Source: Parafrankia sp041008525 (lineage in GTDB: Bacteria > Actinomycetota > Actinomycetes > Frankiales > Frankiaceae). From it: DNA of 64,000 nt. Made by a program: the position numbers and the translations under genes. The stretch lies in assembly GCF_041008525.1 (NCBI RefSeq), contig NZ_JBFLUG010000010.1:1-64000 (forward strand), in the 5' to 3' direction. Each line of letters opens with the position of its first letter. The stretch's first letter is position 1. Positions 17,052 to 26,188 of the stretch are shown piece after piece. The notes beneath the pieces are model-generated. The model was not told where the DNA came from. It ran no database searches and was given only the letters and a program-made list of their open reading frames with translations.

Positions 17052-18506
17052 TCAGCGGTGGCGGTCGGGGCGCTCCCGCACGCGGATCGAGATCTCGATC
17101 GGGGTGCCGGCGAAGCCGAAGTCCTCCCGCAGCTTCCGCTCCAGGAAACGCCGGTAGGCCGGCTCCAGGAAACCGGTGGTGAACACGACGAACCGCGGCG
17201 GGCGCACCCCGGCCTGGGTGGCGAACAGGACCCGGGGGATCTTCCCGCTCCGCGACGGCGGCGGCGTGGCGCCGACGATCTCGCCGAGCCAGGAGTTGAG
17301 CCGCCCGGTCGGGATTCGGGTGCCCCAGGATTCGAGCGAGGTACGCAGCGCCGGGGCGAGGCGGTCGGTGGCACGCCCGGTGCGGGCGGAGATGTTCACC
17401 CGCGGGGCCCAGGCGACGCGGCCCAGATCCCGGACGATCTCCTGCTCGAGGTCGAGGCGGCGCTCGGTGTCGAGCAGGTCCCACTTGTTGAACGCCAGCA
17501 CGAGCGCGCGACCGGCCTCGGTGACCATGCTGATGATCCGCTGGTCCTGCTCGGTGACCGGCTCGTCCGCGTCGAGCAGCACGATGGCCACCTCCGCCGC
17601 CTCCAGCGCCGCGGCGGTGCGCAGGGAGGAGTAGTACTCCGCGCCGGAGGCCTCCTTCACCCGCCGCCGCAGACCGGCGGTGTCGATGAACATCCAGGTC
17701 TCGCCGCCGACGGTGACGAGCTCGTCGACCGGGTCGCGGGTCGTGCCGGCGACGTCGTCCACCAGCGAGCGCTCCGAGCCGACCAGTTTGTTCAGCAGAC
17801 TGGACTTGCCCACGTTCGGCCGGCCGATCAGCGCCACCCGCCGCGGCCCGTCCTCCTCGGTGAACTGTTCCCGGGGCGCCTCGGGCAGCACCGCGAGGAC
17901 AGCGTCGAGCAGGTCACCGCTGCCGCGGCCATGCAGCGCGGAGACGGGATACGGCTCCCCCAGGCCGAGGCTCCACAGCGCGGCCGCGTCGGCCTCGGCG
18001 CGGGCGTCGTCGACCTTGTTCGCGGCGAGGACGACCGGTCGGCCCGACCGGTGCAGGACCCGGGCGACGGCCTCGTCCGCGTCGGTGGCCCCGACGGTGG
18101 CGTCGATGACGAACAGCACCCCGTCGGCCGTGTCGATCGCGGCCCGGGCCTGTTCGGCGACCCGCCCGGCCAGGCCGCGGGCGTCCGGCTCCCAGCCGCC
18201 GGTGTCGACGACGGTGAACCGCCGCCCGTTCCAGACCGCGTCGTAGGCGACCCTGTCCCGGGTGACGCCTGGAACGTCCTCGATGATGGCCGCGCGGCGC
18301 CCGAGAATACGGTTGACCAGCGTCGACTTGCCGACGTTGGGCCTGCCGACGACCGCGAGGACGGGCTGGCCGCCGGTCGACGACCCGCCCGGAAGCCCGG
18401 GCTCGCCCTGCGTGGGCAGGCCGGCCCCGCCCACGGCGTCATCGTGCACGGCGGCGGCGAGGTCTTCGATGTTCATGATCTGCTGTACTCCGCGTGAGCT
18501 GGACAT
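17052..18506 (-). CDS. der: Ribosome biogenesis GTPase Der (EngA)
   Basis: This 484-residue protein has two tandem G domains and a KH-like C-terminus, and is needed for 50S subunit assembly. Domain 1 has GRPNVGKSTLVN, DTGGW and NKVD; domain 2 has GRPNVGKSSLLN, DTAGL and NKWD. The C-terminal region (KIPRVLFATQAGVRPPRFVVF...REDFGFAGTPIEISIRVRER) is typical. An actinobacterial N-terminal extension of about 45 residues precedes G1. A second possible start (ATG at 18476) would remove ten residues. The order cmk-acyltransferase-der matches related actinobacteria. Confidence 0.95.
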   Translation of the reverse strand: MSSSRGVQQIMNIEDLAAAVHDDAVGGAGLPTQGEPGLPGGSSTGGQPVLAVVGRPNVGKSTLVNRILGRRAAIIEDVPGVTRDRVAYDAVWNGRRFTVVDTGGWEPDARGLAGRVAEQARAAIDTADGVLFVIDATVGATDADEAVARVLHRSGRPVVLAANKVDDARAEADAAALWSLGLGEPYPVSALHGRGSGDLLDAVLAVLPEAPREQFTEEDGPRRVALIGRPNVGKSSLLNKLVGSERSLVDDVAGTTRDPVDELVTVGGETWMFIDTAGLRRRVKEASGAEYYSSLRTAAALEAAEVAIVLLDADEPVTEQDQRIISMVTEAGRALVLAFNKWDLLDTERRLDLEQEIVRDLGRVAWAPRVNISARTGRATDRLAPALRTSLESWGTRIPTGRLNSWLGEIVGATPPPSRSGKIPRVLFATQAGVRPPRFVVFTTGFLEPAYRRFLERKLREDFGFAGTPIEISIRVRERPDRHR

Positions 18507-18549
18507 CTCGGTGGGGGACGACGAGCTGTCCTTCCGCGGGCGGCGGGCC

Positions 18550-18580
18550 TAGTACTCCCGTGAAGGTAGTACTCCAGTGA
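18550..18580. promoter_or_regulatory. Direct repeat upstream of der
   Basis: TAGTACTCC(C/A)GTGA occurs at 18550-18563 and 18567-18580, a 17-bp period with one mismatch. It lies 45-75 bp upstream of the der start, in the only non-coding gap of this run. It may be an operator or part of the der promoter. Confidence 0.4.
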
Positions 18581-18621
18581 CGGTAATGGCGCACCCGGAA
18601 CAAACAGCGATCCGGTAGAAC

Positions 18622-19614
18622 TTACTCCGCGCCGGGCGATTCCAGAGCGGCGCCGGCACGCGCTGTTGCCAGATGGTCGGCGAGGCGTACCCGGATGTCC
18701 TCCGCGACGGCGGCCAGCGCCCGCCGGGAACGGGGGTTCGCCGGCACCTCCACCTCGAACGGCTCACCGAAGACCACCCGGACCTTCACCGAGCGGCGCG
18801 GCCAGCGCGCCCCCCGCGGCAGCGCCGCGCCGGTGTTGATGCAGGCCACCGGCAGCACCCGGCACCGGCCGTGCACAGCGAGGTAGGCGATGCCGTGCTG
18901 GACAGCGGCCATCTCACCGCTGCCCCGGGTGCCCTCGGGAAACACCCCGATGGTCCCGCCGCGGCTCAGTTCGTCCAGCGCGGTGTGCAGGGCGGCCCGG
19001 TCCGGGCGCCCGCGGTCGACCGGGATCTGGCCGACGAACATCAGCAGCCGGCCCACGATGCCCTTGTACATCTCGGACTTCACCAGGCACCGCACGGTGC
19101 GCGGCGCCTCGATGACGACCAGCGGGCCGTCCATCCAGCTGCTGTGGTTGCCCGCGAAGATCAGCGGCTCGTCCCGCGGGACCTTCTCCCAGCCCTCGTG
19201 GGTGACGCTCATCACCAGGTGGTTGAGCACCTGGCGCACCGGTGGCTTGAGCACCCGGTGGGTGATGTCGTTGAACGGCTTCGACTCGGCGCCGCGGTGC
19301 GCGGGCCCCGTCTGCGCCTGCCGCGACACGGGACGCCCGGCCGGGCGGGACGCGGCGAGCTCGGAGACCTCGGAGACCTCGGCCGGCCGTACCCGCGCCA
19401 CCGATGCCTCCGCCGCCCCCTCCGGCACGCCGGGCTTCGCGAGACCGGTCTGCGCCTGATCGGGTTCCGCCGCCCCGGTCTCCGGGATCGCGGCGCCAAC
19501 CGGCGTGGCCGGCGCGGGCGCGGCTGCGGGTGCCGGCGGCACCTGCGGCGCGGCTGCGGGGCCCGGCGGCACCGCCGCGGGCGCGGAGTCGAGGGGGTGG
19601 TCGGCGGTCGTCAT
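18622..19614 (-). CDS. 1-acyl-glycerol-3-phosphate acyltransferase family protein (PlsC-like)
   Basis: This 330-residue PlsC-type acyltransferase of phospholipid synthesis has the catalytic H-x4-D box NHSSWMD, a FPEGTRG motif and LPVACINTG. It is predicted to be membrane-associated and to acylate lysophosphatidic acid or a related lipid. The first ~115 residues are Ala/Pro/Val-rich and disordered. The ATG overlaps the cmk stop as ATGA, so the two are translationally coupled, matching the common cmk-plsC-der order in actinobacteria. Confidence 0.88.
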   Translation of the reverse strand: MTTADHPLDSAPAAVPPGPAAAPQVPPAPAAAPAPATPVGAAIPETGAAEPDQAQTGLAKPGVPEGAAEASVARVRPAEVSEVSELAASRPAGRPVSRQAQTGPAHRGAESKPFNDITHRVLKPPVRQVLNHLVMSVTHEGWEKVPRDEPLIFAGNHSSWMDGPLVVIEAPRTVRCLVKSEMYKGIVGRLLMFVGQIPVDRGRPDRAALHTALDELSRGGTIGVFPEGTRGSGEMAAVQHGIAYLAVHGRCRVLPVACINTGAALPRGARWPRRSVKVRVVFGEPFEVEVPANPRSRRALAAVAEDIRVRLADHLATARAGAALESPGAE

Positions 19615-20462
19615 GGGGTCGTGGCGAGCAGGTGCTGGCTCTGGCGCAGGACCTCGTCCACCACCTCGGGGACGGAGAGCGCACTGGAATCCAGCACGAT
19701 GGCACCGTCCGGAACGGACAGCGGATCAGCTGTCCGCGTGCTGTCGAGCGCATCGCGGCGGTCCAGCTCGGCGAGGGTGCGGGCGACGTCGTCGACGCCC
19801 TTCTCCCCCAGCTGCCGGGACCGGCGCAGGGCCCGCACCTCGGTTGACGCGGTGAGGAAGACCTTGACGGGGGCGTCCGGCGCGACGACCGAACCGATGT
19901 CGCGACCCTCGACCACGATGCCGCCGGCGGCGAGCGACTCGGCGATGATCTCCCGCTGCTGGGCGACCAGCCGGGAGCGGACCGCGGACACCGCGGCGAC
20001 CGCGCTCACCGCGTTGGTGACGGCCCGGGTGCGGATCTGCTCGTCGACGTTGACCCCGTCGACCGCGATCGACGGCCGGTCGGGGTCGGTGCCGACGGTG
20101 AGCACCGTGCGCTCGGCGACCTCGGCCACCGCCGACGGGTCCTCGATGTCGATGCGCCGCTCCAGGGCGACCTGGGTGACCGCCCGGTACATGGCGCCCG
20201 TGTCCAGGTAGCGCAGGCCCAGCCGGCGCGCGATCTCCCGGGAGACGGTGCTCTTGCCGGAGCCGCCCGGGCCGTCGACCGCCACCACCAGGCCGGTCGG
20301 GGTGAACGGGGCGGTGCCGGTCCCGGCGGGGGCCGGGACGGGAACCGAGGAGGGCTGTACGGCGCTCTGCTCCGCGCCCCTCTGCTGCTCCGTCCTGAGT
20401 ACCTCGTCGTGGCTGCCGGTGGCCGTAACCCCCGGCGAAGCGGACCCGTCGTCGGGGCTCAC
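19611..20462 (-). CDS. cmk: Cytidylate kinase
   Basis: This enzyme phosphorylates CMP/dCMP to the diphosphate. The P-loop is VAVDGPGGSGKSTVSREIA, the CMP-binding region contains LRYLDTGAMYRAVT, and GRDIGSVVAPDAPVKVFLTAS precedes the lid. The GTG at 20462 has GGAGGA upstream and gives 283 residues, including a ~55-residue disordered N-terminal extension. The frame continues 32 codons further upstream without support. The gene sits between tyrA and plsC. Confidence 0.92.
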   Translation of the reverse strand: MSPDDGSASPGVTATGSHDEVLRTEQQRGAEQSAVQPSSVPVPAPAGTGTAPFTPTGLVVAVDGPGGSGKSTVSREIARRLGLRYLDTGAMYRAVTQVALERRIDIEDPSAVAEVAERTVLTVGTDPDRPSIAVDGVNVDEQIRTRAVTNAVSAVAAVSAVRSRLVAQQREIIAESLAAGGIVVEGRDIGSVVAPDAPVKVFLTASTEVRALRRSRQLGEKGVDDVARTLAELDRRDALDSTRTADPLSVPDGAIVLDSSALSVPEVVDEVLRQSQHLLATTP

Positions 20463-20621
20463 CCGTCTCCTCCGTCCGGACGCGCGTCTGTCGACTCGCT
20501 GTTTCCTGTCCTCACCGGGCCGGCGGCGCCCGACCTGCACGCCGACGGCCCGGATCACAGGCCGTTGGTCCCTGCGGCACCTGCCAGGTGGCCGACCCGG
20601 ATCAGGCTACTCGCTGGTCCG

Positions 20622-21809
20622 TCACGAACGGCGGTATGCCGTCCATCCGGCCCTCGTCAGCCGCTCGACCAGGCCGTCCGCACCGGCCGGGTCGACGGCG
20701 ATCTCGACGATGCCGGCCGGGGCGTCGAGGCTGTGCTCGAACGGACCGACATCCTCGATGTTCACCTCCCACTGGCCGATCACCGCGAACAGCGCCGCGA
20801 GCTGGCCCGGGCGGTCGTCGAGCACCACGCCGACCCAGCCCCACGGGAGTGCCTGCGCGCCTGCCTTGCGGGGCAGCCGTGCCCGGCCGTGATGGCCGCG
20901 GCCCATGGCGCCCGAGACGGCGGCGACGGCCTCGTCACGGGTGCCCTCGGCCAGCACGTCGGCGAGGTGGGTGAACTCCCGCCCCAGCCGGCGCACCCGT
21001 TCGGCGATGTGCGACCGGTTCCCCTCGATGATCGAGGCCCACAGCCCGGCGTCGCTGTCGGCGAGGCGGGTCGTGTCCCGGAAGCCCTGGCCGACGAACG
21101 GCAGGTCGTGCGGGTCGAGACCGACCACGGTGCCGGCGAGCACGCTCGCGACGAGCTGCGGCACGTGCGAGACGACGGCCATCGTCGCGTCGTGCCGCTC
21201 CGGTGTCGTGCGCACCGGGATGGCACCGCAGGACAGGGCGAGCGCGGCGGTGGCCGCCACCGCCGCCGCCCCGGTGTGCGGCACCGGGCAGACGGCCCAG
21301 ACCCGCTCGGCGAACAGGTCCGCGCGGGCCGACACGGCCCCGTGCCGCTCCCGGCCGGCGATGGGATGGGCGGGGCACCAGCTGCCGAGGTCACACCCGA
21401 GCTGGACCGCTTCGACCAGCGGGCGCATCTTCACACTGCCGGCGTCGCTGACCGTGGCCGCGAGCCCGCTCCGCTGCAGTTCCCGCAGTTCGGCGGCGAC
21501 CGTCGGCAGGGGTGTACAGATCACCGCGTGGTCGACCCGCTCGCCCTGCCAGGGCCGCCCGGCACCCATCGCTTCGGCGAACTTGACCTGGGCCTCGTCG
21601 GTGTCACGCAGGAGCACCTCGACGCCGCGGGCGGTCAGGGCGAGCCCGATGCTCGTGCCGATCAGCCCGGACCCGACCACCGCCACCCGCCGCAGCTCGG
21701 GCAGGTGCGCGTCGTCCCACGCGGGCGGGTCTGCCACCGAGGCCTCGACGCCGGGCCGCACGTAGGGCGGAGCGAAGCGGCCCGCCCCACCCGCAGGCCC
21801 GGCTGTCAC
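20622..21809 (-). CDS. tyrA: Prephenate dehydrogenase with C-terminal ACT domain
   Basis: A 395-residue NAD(P)-dependent enzyme of tyrosine synthesis that oxidatively decarboxylates prephenate. The Rossmann motif is VAVVGSGLIGTSIGLAL; VSDAGSVK and CPAHPIAGRERHG are the conserved substrate-binding blocks. The C-terminal ~75 residues (LDDRPGQLAALFAVIGQWEVNIEDVG) form an ACT-like regulatory domain, consistent with amino-acid feedback control. GTG at 21809 overlaps the rluB stop as GTGA. Confidence 0.92.
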   Translation of the reverse strand: MTAGPAGGAGRFAPPYVRPGVEASVADPPAWDDAHLPELRRVAVVGSGLIGTSIGLALTARGVEVLLRDTDEAQVKFAEAMGAGRPWQGERVDHAVICTPLPTVAAELRELQRSGLAATVSDAGSVKMRPLVEAVQLGCDLGSWCPAHPIAGRERHGAVSARADLFAERVWAVCPVPHTGAAAVAATAALALSCGAIPVRTTPERHDATMAVVSHVPQLVASVLAGTVVGLDPHDLPFVGQGFRDTTRLADSDAGLWASIIEGNRSHIAERVRRLGREFTHLADVLAEGTRDEAVAAVSGAMGRGHHGRARLPRKAGAQALPWGWVGVVLDDRPGQLAALFAVIGQWEVNIEDVGPFEHSLDAPAGIVEIAVDPAGADGLVERLTRAGWTAYRRS

Positions 21810-22588
21810 AGCCCCGCGGCCTTGTGGAGCGCCCCGATCTCGTGCCGGGTGAGGTGGCGGGCCCGGCCGGCCCGCAGCGTGCCGAGCGTCACCGGCCCGA
21901 ACGAGACCCGGACGAGCCGGTGCACCGGGTGCCCCACGCTCTCCATCATCCGGCGCACCACATGTTTGCGGCCCTCATGCAGCACGAGCTCCATCATCAC
22001 CCGGGACGCGGCGACGTCGATGATCCGGGCGGAGTCGACCGAGACCGGACCGTCCTCGAGCTTGACGCCCGCGCGCAGTCGGCGCGGGAGATCCTTGCGT
22101 ACCGGGCCGCTGATCTCGACGTAGTAGGTCTTCGCCACCCCGAAGGAAGGATGCGTCAGCCGGTGGGCGAGCTCGCCGTCGTTCATGACGAGCAGCAGGC
22201 CCTCGCTCTCGCCGTCAAGCCGCCCGACGTGGAACAGGCCGGGCCCGAACTCGGTGAGCAGGTCGGCGATGGTCGGGCGGCCCCGGTCGTCGGACATCGC
22301 CGAGAGGATGCCGCGGGGCTTGTTGAGGGCCAGGTACGTCAGGCCGGCGCGGGTGACGATGCGCTCACCGTCGACCTCGATCACCGCGCGCTCGGGGTCG
22401 ACCCGGCGGCCCTGCTCGCGCACGATCTCGCCGTCGACGCTGACCCGCCCGGCGTCGATCAGCTCCTCGTTGTGCCGGCGGGACCCGATGCCGGCCGACG
22501 CCAGCACCTTCTGCAGGCGGATGCCCTCGGACGCCTGGCGGTCATGGCCGGGGGCTGCGCCGGAGGAGTCGGATGCGGTGCTGTTCAT
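21806..22588 (-). CDS. rluB: 23S rRNA pseudouridine synthase (RluB family)
   Basis: The 260-residue protein has an N-terminal S4 RNA-binding domain (IRLQKVLASAGIGSRRHNEELI) and the RsuA/RluB catalytic core. The catalytic Asp lies in GRLDGESEGLLL, and LHEGRKHVVRRMMESVGHPV is typical. It corresponds to Rv1711. It overlaps scpB upstream and tyrA downstream by 4 nt each. Confidence 0.92.
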   Translation of the reverse strand: MNSTASDSSGAAPGHDRQASEGIRLQKVLASAGIGSRRHNEELIDAGRVSVDGEIVREQGRRVDPERAVIEVDGERIVTRAGLTYLALNKPRGILSAMSDDRGRPTIADLLTEFGPGLFHVGRLDGESEGLLLVMNDGELAHRLTHPSFGVAKTYYVEISGPVRKDLPRRLRAGVKLEDGPVSVDSARIIDVAASRVMMELVLHEGRKHVVRRMMESVGHPVHRLVRVSFGPVTLGTLRAGRARHLTRHEIGALHKAAGL

Positions 22589-23295
22589 GACGCCACGATG
22601 TCATCGACATCGGCCACCCCGGGAAGCAGGGGTGCCAGCCGCGGCAGCTCGTCAAGGCCGCGCAGCCCCATCCGCTCCAGGAAGTAGTCGGTGGTCCGGT
22701 ACAGGATCGCGCCCGACTCGTGGTCGTGACCGCACTCCTCGATCAGGTTGCGGGCGGTGAGGGTGCGGATGACCCCGTCCGCCGAGACGCCGCGCACCGC
22801 CGCGACCCGACCCCGGCTGACCGGCTGCTGGTAGGCGACGATCGCGAGGGTCTCCAACGCCGCCTGGGACAGCCGCGCCGACTGCCCCGCCAGCACGAAG
22901 CGCTCCACCCAGGGCGCGCACTCGTCGGCGGTGTAGAGGCGCCAGCCGCGGCCCACATGCCGCAGCCGGAAGCCGCGCTCCTCCCGCTCGTACCGCTCGG
23001 CCAGTTCGGCGAGCAGCCGCTCGACCCGGCGGGCGGGGATGTCGAGGGCGGTCGCGAACTCGGCGATGCCCACCGGTCGCTCGGCGACTGTCAGCACCGC
23101 CTCGACGAGCGTGGTGTCCGACGGGCGGCCCGGCTCCGCGCCCGCAGGCGGGCGCCTCGCCTTCCCCCCCGCCGGCGGAGCCGGCGCCACCGGCGCCACC
23201 GGCTCCGCCGCGGGCTCGGACTCCGACGCGGACTCCGACGCGGACACAGGCACGTCCGCGACGCCGGTTCCGGCCGGAGTGGCTTCCTCGGTCAC
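22585..23295 (-). CDS. scpB: Segregation and condensation protein B
   Basis: This 236-residue winged-helix kleisin-interacting subunit bridges SMC and ScpA in the chromosome condensin. After a ~55-residue Ala/Pro-rich N-terminus, the two winged helices include VEAVLTVAERPVGIAEFATAL and ALETLAIVAYQQPVSRGRVA, with YRTTDYFLERMGL near the end. The GTG overlaps the scpA stop by 4 nt, so ScpA and ScpB are coupled. Confidence 0.93.
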   Translation of the reverse strand: MTEEATPAGTGVADVPVSASESASESEPAAEPVAPVAPAPPAGGKARRPPAGAEPGRPSDTTLVEAVLTVAERPVGIAEFATALDIPARRVERLLAELAERYEREERGFRLRHVGRGWRLYTADECAPWVERFVLAGQSARLSQAALETLAIVAYQQPVSRGRVAAVRGVSADGVIRTLTARNLIEECGHDHESGAILYRTTDYFLERMGLRGLDELPRLAPLLPGVADVDDIVAS

Positions 23296-24323
23296 GCGGT
23301 CGATCTCCTCGGTCGTCTCGGTCTCCTGGGCCGGCCGCCCAGCTCGACCAGGTCCTCCTGCGGTGGCAGGCCCTCCCCCGCCTCCTCCGGCAGACCCGGG
23401 TCGTACTCAGGTGCGGGGTCGGGTCCGGGTACGTCCGGCTCGTCCTCGCCAGAGTAGAGCGAGGCACCGACAGGACGACCCTCGTCCTCGGCACGGGCCA
23501 CCCAGCGGACGATCAGCTCGCCCAGCGGCCGCTCCTGCTCGAAGTCGATGCGGCCTTCCCGGAACAGCTCCAGCAGGGCGAGGAACCTGGCCACGATCTC
23601 GATCGTCTCGAGCAGGCCGACGCAGAGCACCCCGAACGAGGCCGACCCCAGTTCGCGGAGCATCCCGATGACGGCGATCATGTGTTCGCGGACGCTGACC
23701 CGCGGCAGGTGCACGTGGTCGGTCGCCACCTGCGGCGGCAGCGGCGGCTCCCGCAGCCGGGAGGCGAGCACCGCCAGCTCGGACGGACCGATGGTGATCT
23801 GGACCTCGGGCAGCGCGGCGGCGTACCGGGGTTCCAGCGGGACGGCCCGGGCGACGAACCGCGACTCCAGCGCCATCATGGCCGTGAAGATCGCGGCGGC
23901 CTCCTTGTAGGCCCTGTACTGGAGCAGCCGGGCGAAGAGCAGGTCGCGGGCCTCGAGCAGCGCGAGGTCCTCGGCCTCGTCGTCGGAGATCGCACCGGGA
24001 AGCAGCCGGGCGGCCTTCAGGTCGAGCAGAGTGGCGGCGATCACCAGGAACTCGGTCGCCTGCCCCAGGTCGAACCGGTCCCCCAGCCGCCGGATGTGGG
24101 CGACGAACTCGTCGGTCACCTTCGACAGCGCCACCTCGGTGACGTCCATCCGGTGCTTGGCGATGAGCGAGAGCAGCAGGTCGAACGGCCCGGAGAAGTT
24201 CTCCAGCTCCACCACGAACGGCACCGTGCGCCCGCCGCGGGCGGTGGATGCCGCCGCGGGGCCGTCCGCGGCGGGTCCAGGCGTGTCGGGGCCTCCGTCA
24301 GCCCCGGGTCCGGGGAGGTCCAT
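23292..24323 (-). CDS. scpA: Segregation and condensation protein A
   Basis: This is the 343-residue kleisin subunit of the SMC condensin. Its N-terminal domain (FSGPFDLLLSLIAKHRMDVTEVALSKVTDEFVAHI) binds the SMC neck, and the C-terminal winged helix (LLELFREGRIDFEQERPLGELIV) binds the SMC head. The ATG at 24323 lies 8 nt after the upstream stop codon. The acidic Pro-rich C-terminal tail (~60 residues) is longer than usual. Confidence 0.92.
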   Translation of the reverse strand: MDLPGPGADGGPDTPGPAADGPAAASTARGGRTVPFVVELENFSGPFDLLLSLIAKHRMDVTEVALSKVTDEFVAHIRRLGDRFDLGQATEFLVIAATLLDLKAARLLPGAISDDEAEDLALLEARDLLFARLLQYRAYKEAAAIFTAMMALESRFVARAVPLEPRYAAALPEVQITIGPSELAVLASRLREPPLPPQVATDHVHLPRVSVREHMIAVIGMLRELGSASFGVLCVGLLETIEIVARFLALLELFREGRIDFEQERPLGELIVRWVARAEDEGRPVGASLYSGEDEPDVPGPDPAPEYDPGLPEEAGEGLPPQEDLVELGGRPRRPRRPRRSTA

Positions 24324-24331
24324 GTCGGCGG

Positions 24332-25021
24332 TCAGGGCAGGTCGATGCCGATCAGCGAGCCCAGGCCGCGCAGGAGCGGGAAGACCAGCTGACCGAGCAC
24401 GGACGGGAAGCCCGGGAACAGCACCGGCAGAATGATCACCGCGAGCAGGATCGCGAGCCCGATGTTGCTGTCGGTGAGCCGGTGGTTGGCCCGGCGCCAG
24501 CCGTCGGACTGTGGGCCGAGCAGGAACAGGATGCGCCCGCCGTCCGCCGGGGGGACCGGTACCAGGCTCAGGATGCAGAGCGAGGCGAAGGTGATCGCCA
24601 TCCACAGCAGCAGTTCGATGCCGAAGGTGCTGCCGACGATCTCCGCCGCCCGGTCACCGGTGTCGATCAGCACCCGGCGGGTCAGCGCCCGGGCGCCGGC
24701 GAGGGCCGCCAGGGCCAGCAGGGCGTAGGCCAGCGGCCCGGCGAGCAGCGCGGCGGCCACGTGGAAGCGGCGCCTGCGCCAGACGTCGTTCATCTGGATC
24801 GGCTCCGCCCAGCCGGCCCCGCCGAGCAGCACGCCCACCCAGCTGAAGGGGCTGATCCGCTGCGTCCCGAGGCTGGCGGTGAGCCGCCCGGAGCGACGGG
24901 GCACCGGATCCCGGGCCAGCCGGGCGGCGAGGATCTGCGCGGCGTCGTGCGCGACGATGCCGATGACGAAGGCGAGCACGATCCCGAGCAGTGCCGCTGG
25001 CTCGGCAAGGTGAAACAGCAC
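24332..25021 (-). CDS. Site-2-protease-like (M50) membrane protein with degenerate active site
   Basis: This 229-residue polytopic membrane protein follows the S2P/M50 fold. The normal HExxH zinc site reads HDAAQ (H25, D26, Q29 from the GTG at 25021), so the catalytic Glu and the second zinc His are replaced. The downstream NxxPVPPLDGGR motif appears as SLVPVPPADGGRILFLL, with the Asp retained. Proteolysis is therefore doubtful. It lies between parA and scpA, and may have adopted a structural or chaperone role. The start is uncertain; an ATG at 25111 would add 30 unremarkable residues. Confidence 0.78.
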   Translation of the reverse strand: MLFHLAEPAALLGIVLAFVIGIVAHDAAQILAARLARDPVPRRSGRLTASLGTQRISPFSWVGVLLGGAGWAEPIQMNDVWRRRRFHVAAALLAGPLAYALLALAALAGARALTRRVLIDTGDRAAEIVGSTFGIELLLWMAITFASLCILSLVPVPPADGGRILFLLGPQSDGWRRANHRLTDSNIGLAILLAVIILPVLFPGFPSVLGQLVFPLLRGLGSLIGIDLP

Positions 25022-25198
25022 GGCGTTTGTTCCGTCCCCGATCGGTTGTCCCACTTCGGGACCCGCCGACCGGGTCCCTTCCCCACACGACCGCACCCCC
25101 CGGCCGCCCACACCACCGCCCGCCGGTCACCGCCCGGGCCGTGCCGCCCGCACACCGCCGGGGCGATGGGGCGGTGCGGGAACGGCCCGGGCGGTGGT

Positions 25199-26188
25199 TC
25201 AGCCGACGGCCGGCGGTGTTGCGTAACGGGCCATCAGCTCACGGGCCAGACGACGGTATCCGGCCGCGCCGACCGATGTGGGTGCATACGTCGTGATCGG
25301 CTCTCCGGCGACGGTCGTCTCGGGAAAACGGACCGTGCGGTTGATCACCGTGTGGAATACCTCGTCCGGGAAACGCTCGACAACCCGGGCGAGCACCTCG
25401 CGGGCGTGCAGTGTCCGCGCGTCGTACATGGTCGCCAGAATCCCCGCCAGTTCCAGACGGGAGTTGAGCCGCTCGCGAACCTTGTCGATGGTCTGCAGCA
25501 GCAGTGCGACCCCGCGCAGGGCGAAGTACTCGCACTCCAGCGGAACCATGACCGCGTCGGCCGCGGTGAGCGCGTTCACGGTGAGCAGACCGAGCGAGGG
25601 CTGGCAGTCGATGAGGATGACGTCGTAGCCGTCCATGACGGGGGCGAGCGTGCGGGCCAGGCTGTGCTCCCGGCCGACCTCGGAGACCAGCAGCACCTCG
25701 GCCGCCGACAGGTCGATGTTGCTTGGCAGCAGATCAAGACCCTCGACCTGGGTCTCGACGATGGTGTCCTGGATGTCGGCGTCGCCGCCGAGCAGCAGGT
25801 CGTGCACGGTGACGTCGAACTGCATCGGGTTGATACCCAGGCCCACCGAGAGGGCCCCCTGCGGGTCGAAGTCGACGAGCAGCACCCGGCGGCCGTACTC
25901 CGCGAGCGCGGCACCGAGGTTGATCGTGCTGGTGGTCTTGCCCACCCCGCCCTTCTGGTTGCACATCGCGACGACCCAGGCGGGGCCGTGGGACGTCAGC
26001 GCGGCCGGCACGGGGAACGCCGGCATGGGACGGCCGGTCGGGCCCGGCTTGCCGACACCCTCGTCGGCGTTGTCCTCGCCGCCGACCTCCAGCCGGCCGT
26101 CCTCGGACAGGCGAGGCTCGCCGACCGTCACCTCGCCGTAGTAGCGGCGGCCCCCCGGACCGGAGACCGCGGAGTCGGAACGGACCAC
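25199..26188 (-). CDS. ParA/Soj-family ATPase
   Basis: This ~329-residue ParA ATPase has a deviant Walker A (CNQKGGVGKTTSTINLG), Walker A' VLLVDFDPQGALSVGLG and Walker B DVILIDCQPSLGLLTVNAL. A ~65-residue extension precedes it. It is the parA that neighbours scpA/scpB (Rv1708-like), not the origin-proximal parAB. No parB or parS-like site is present. It probably works with the condensin genes downstream. A GTG at 26206 is an alternative start; 26188 has a better-spaced AGCAGG. Confidence 0.9.
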   Translation of the reverse strand: MVRSDSAVSGPGGRRYYGEVTVGEPRLSEDGRLEVGGEDNADEGVGKPGPTGRPMPAFPVPAALTSHGPAWVVAMCNQKGGVGKTTSTINLGAALAEYGRRVLLVDFDPQGALSVGLGINPMQFDVTVHDLLLGGDADIQDTIVETQVEGLDLLPSNIDLSAAEVLLVSEVGREHSLARTLAPVMDGYDVILIDCQPSLGLLTVNALTAADAVMVPLECEYFALRGVALLLQTIDKVRERLNSRLELAGILATMYDARTLHAREVLARVVERFPDEVFHTVINRTVRFPETTVAGEPITTYAPTSVGAAGYRRLARELMARYATPPAVG

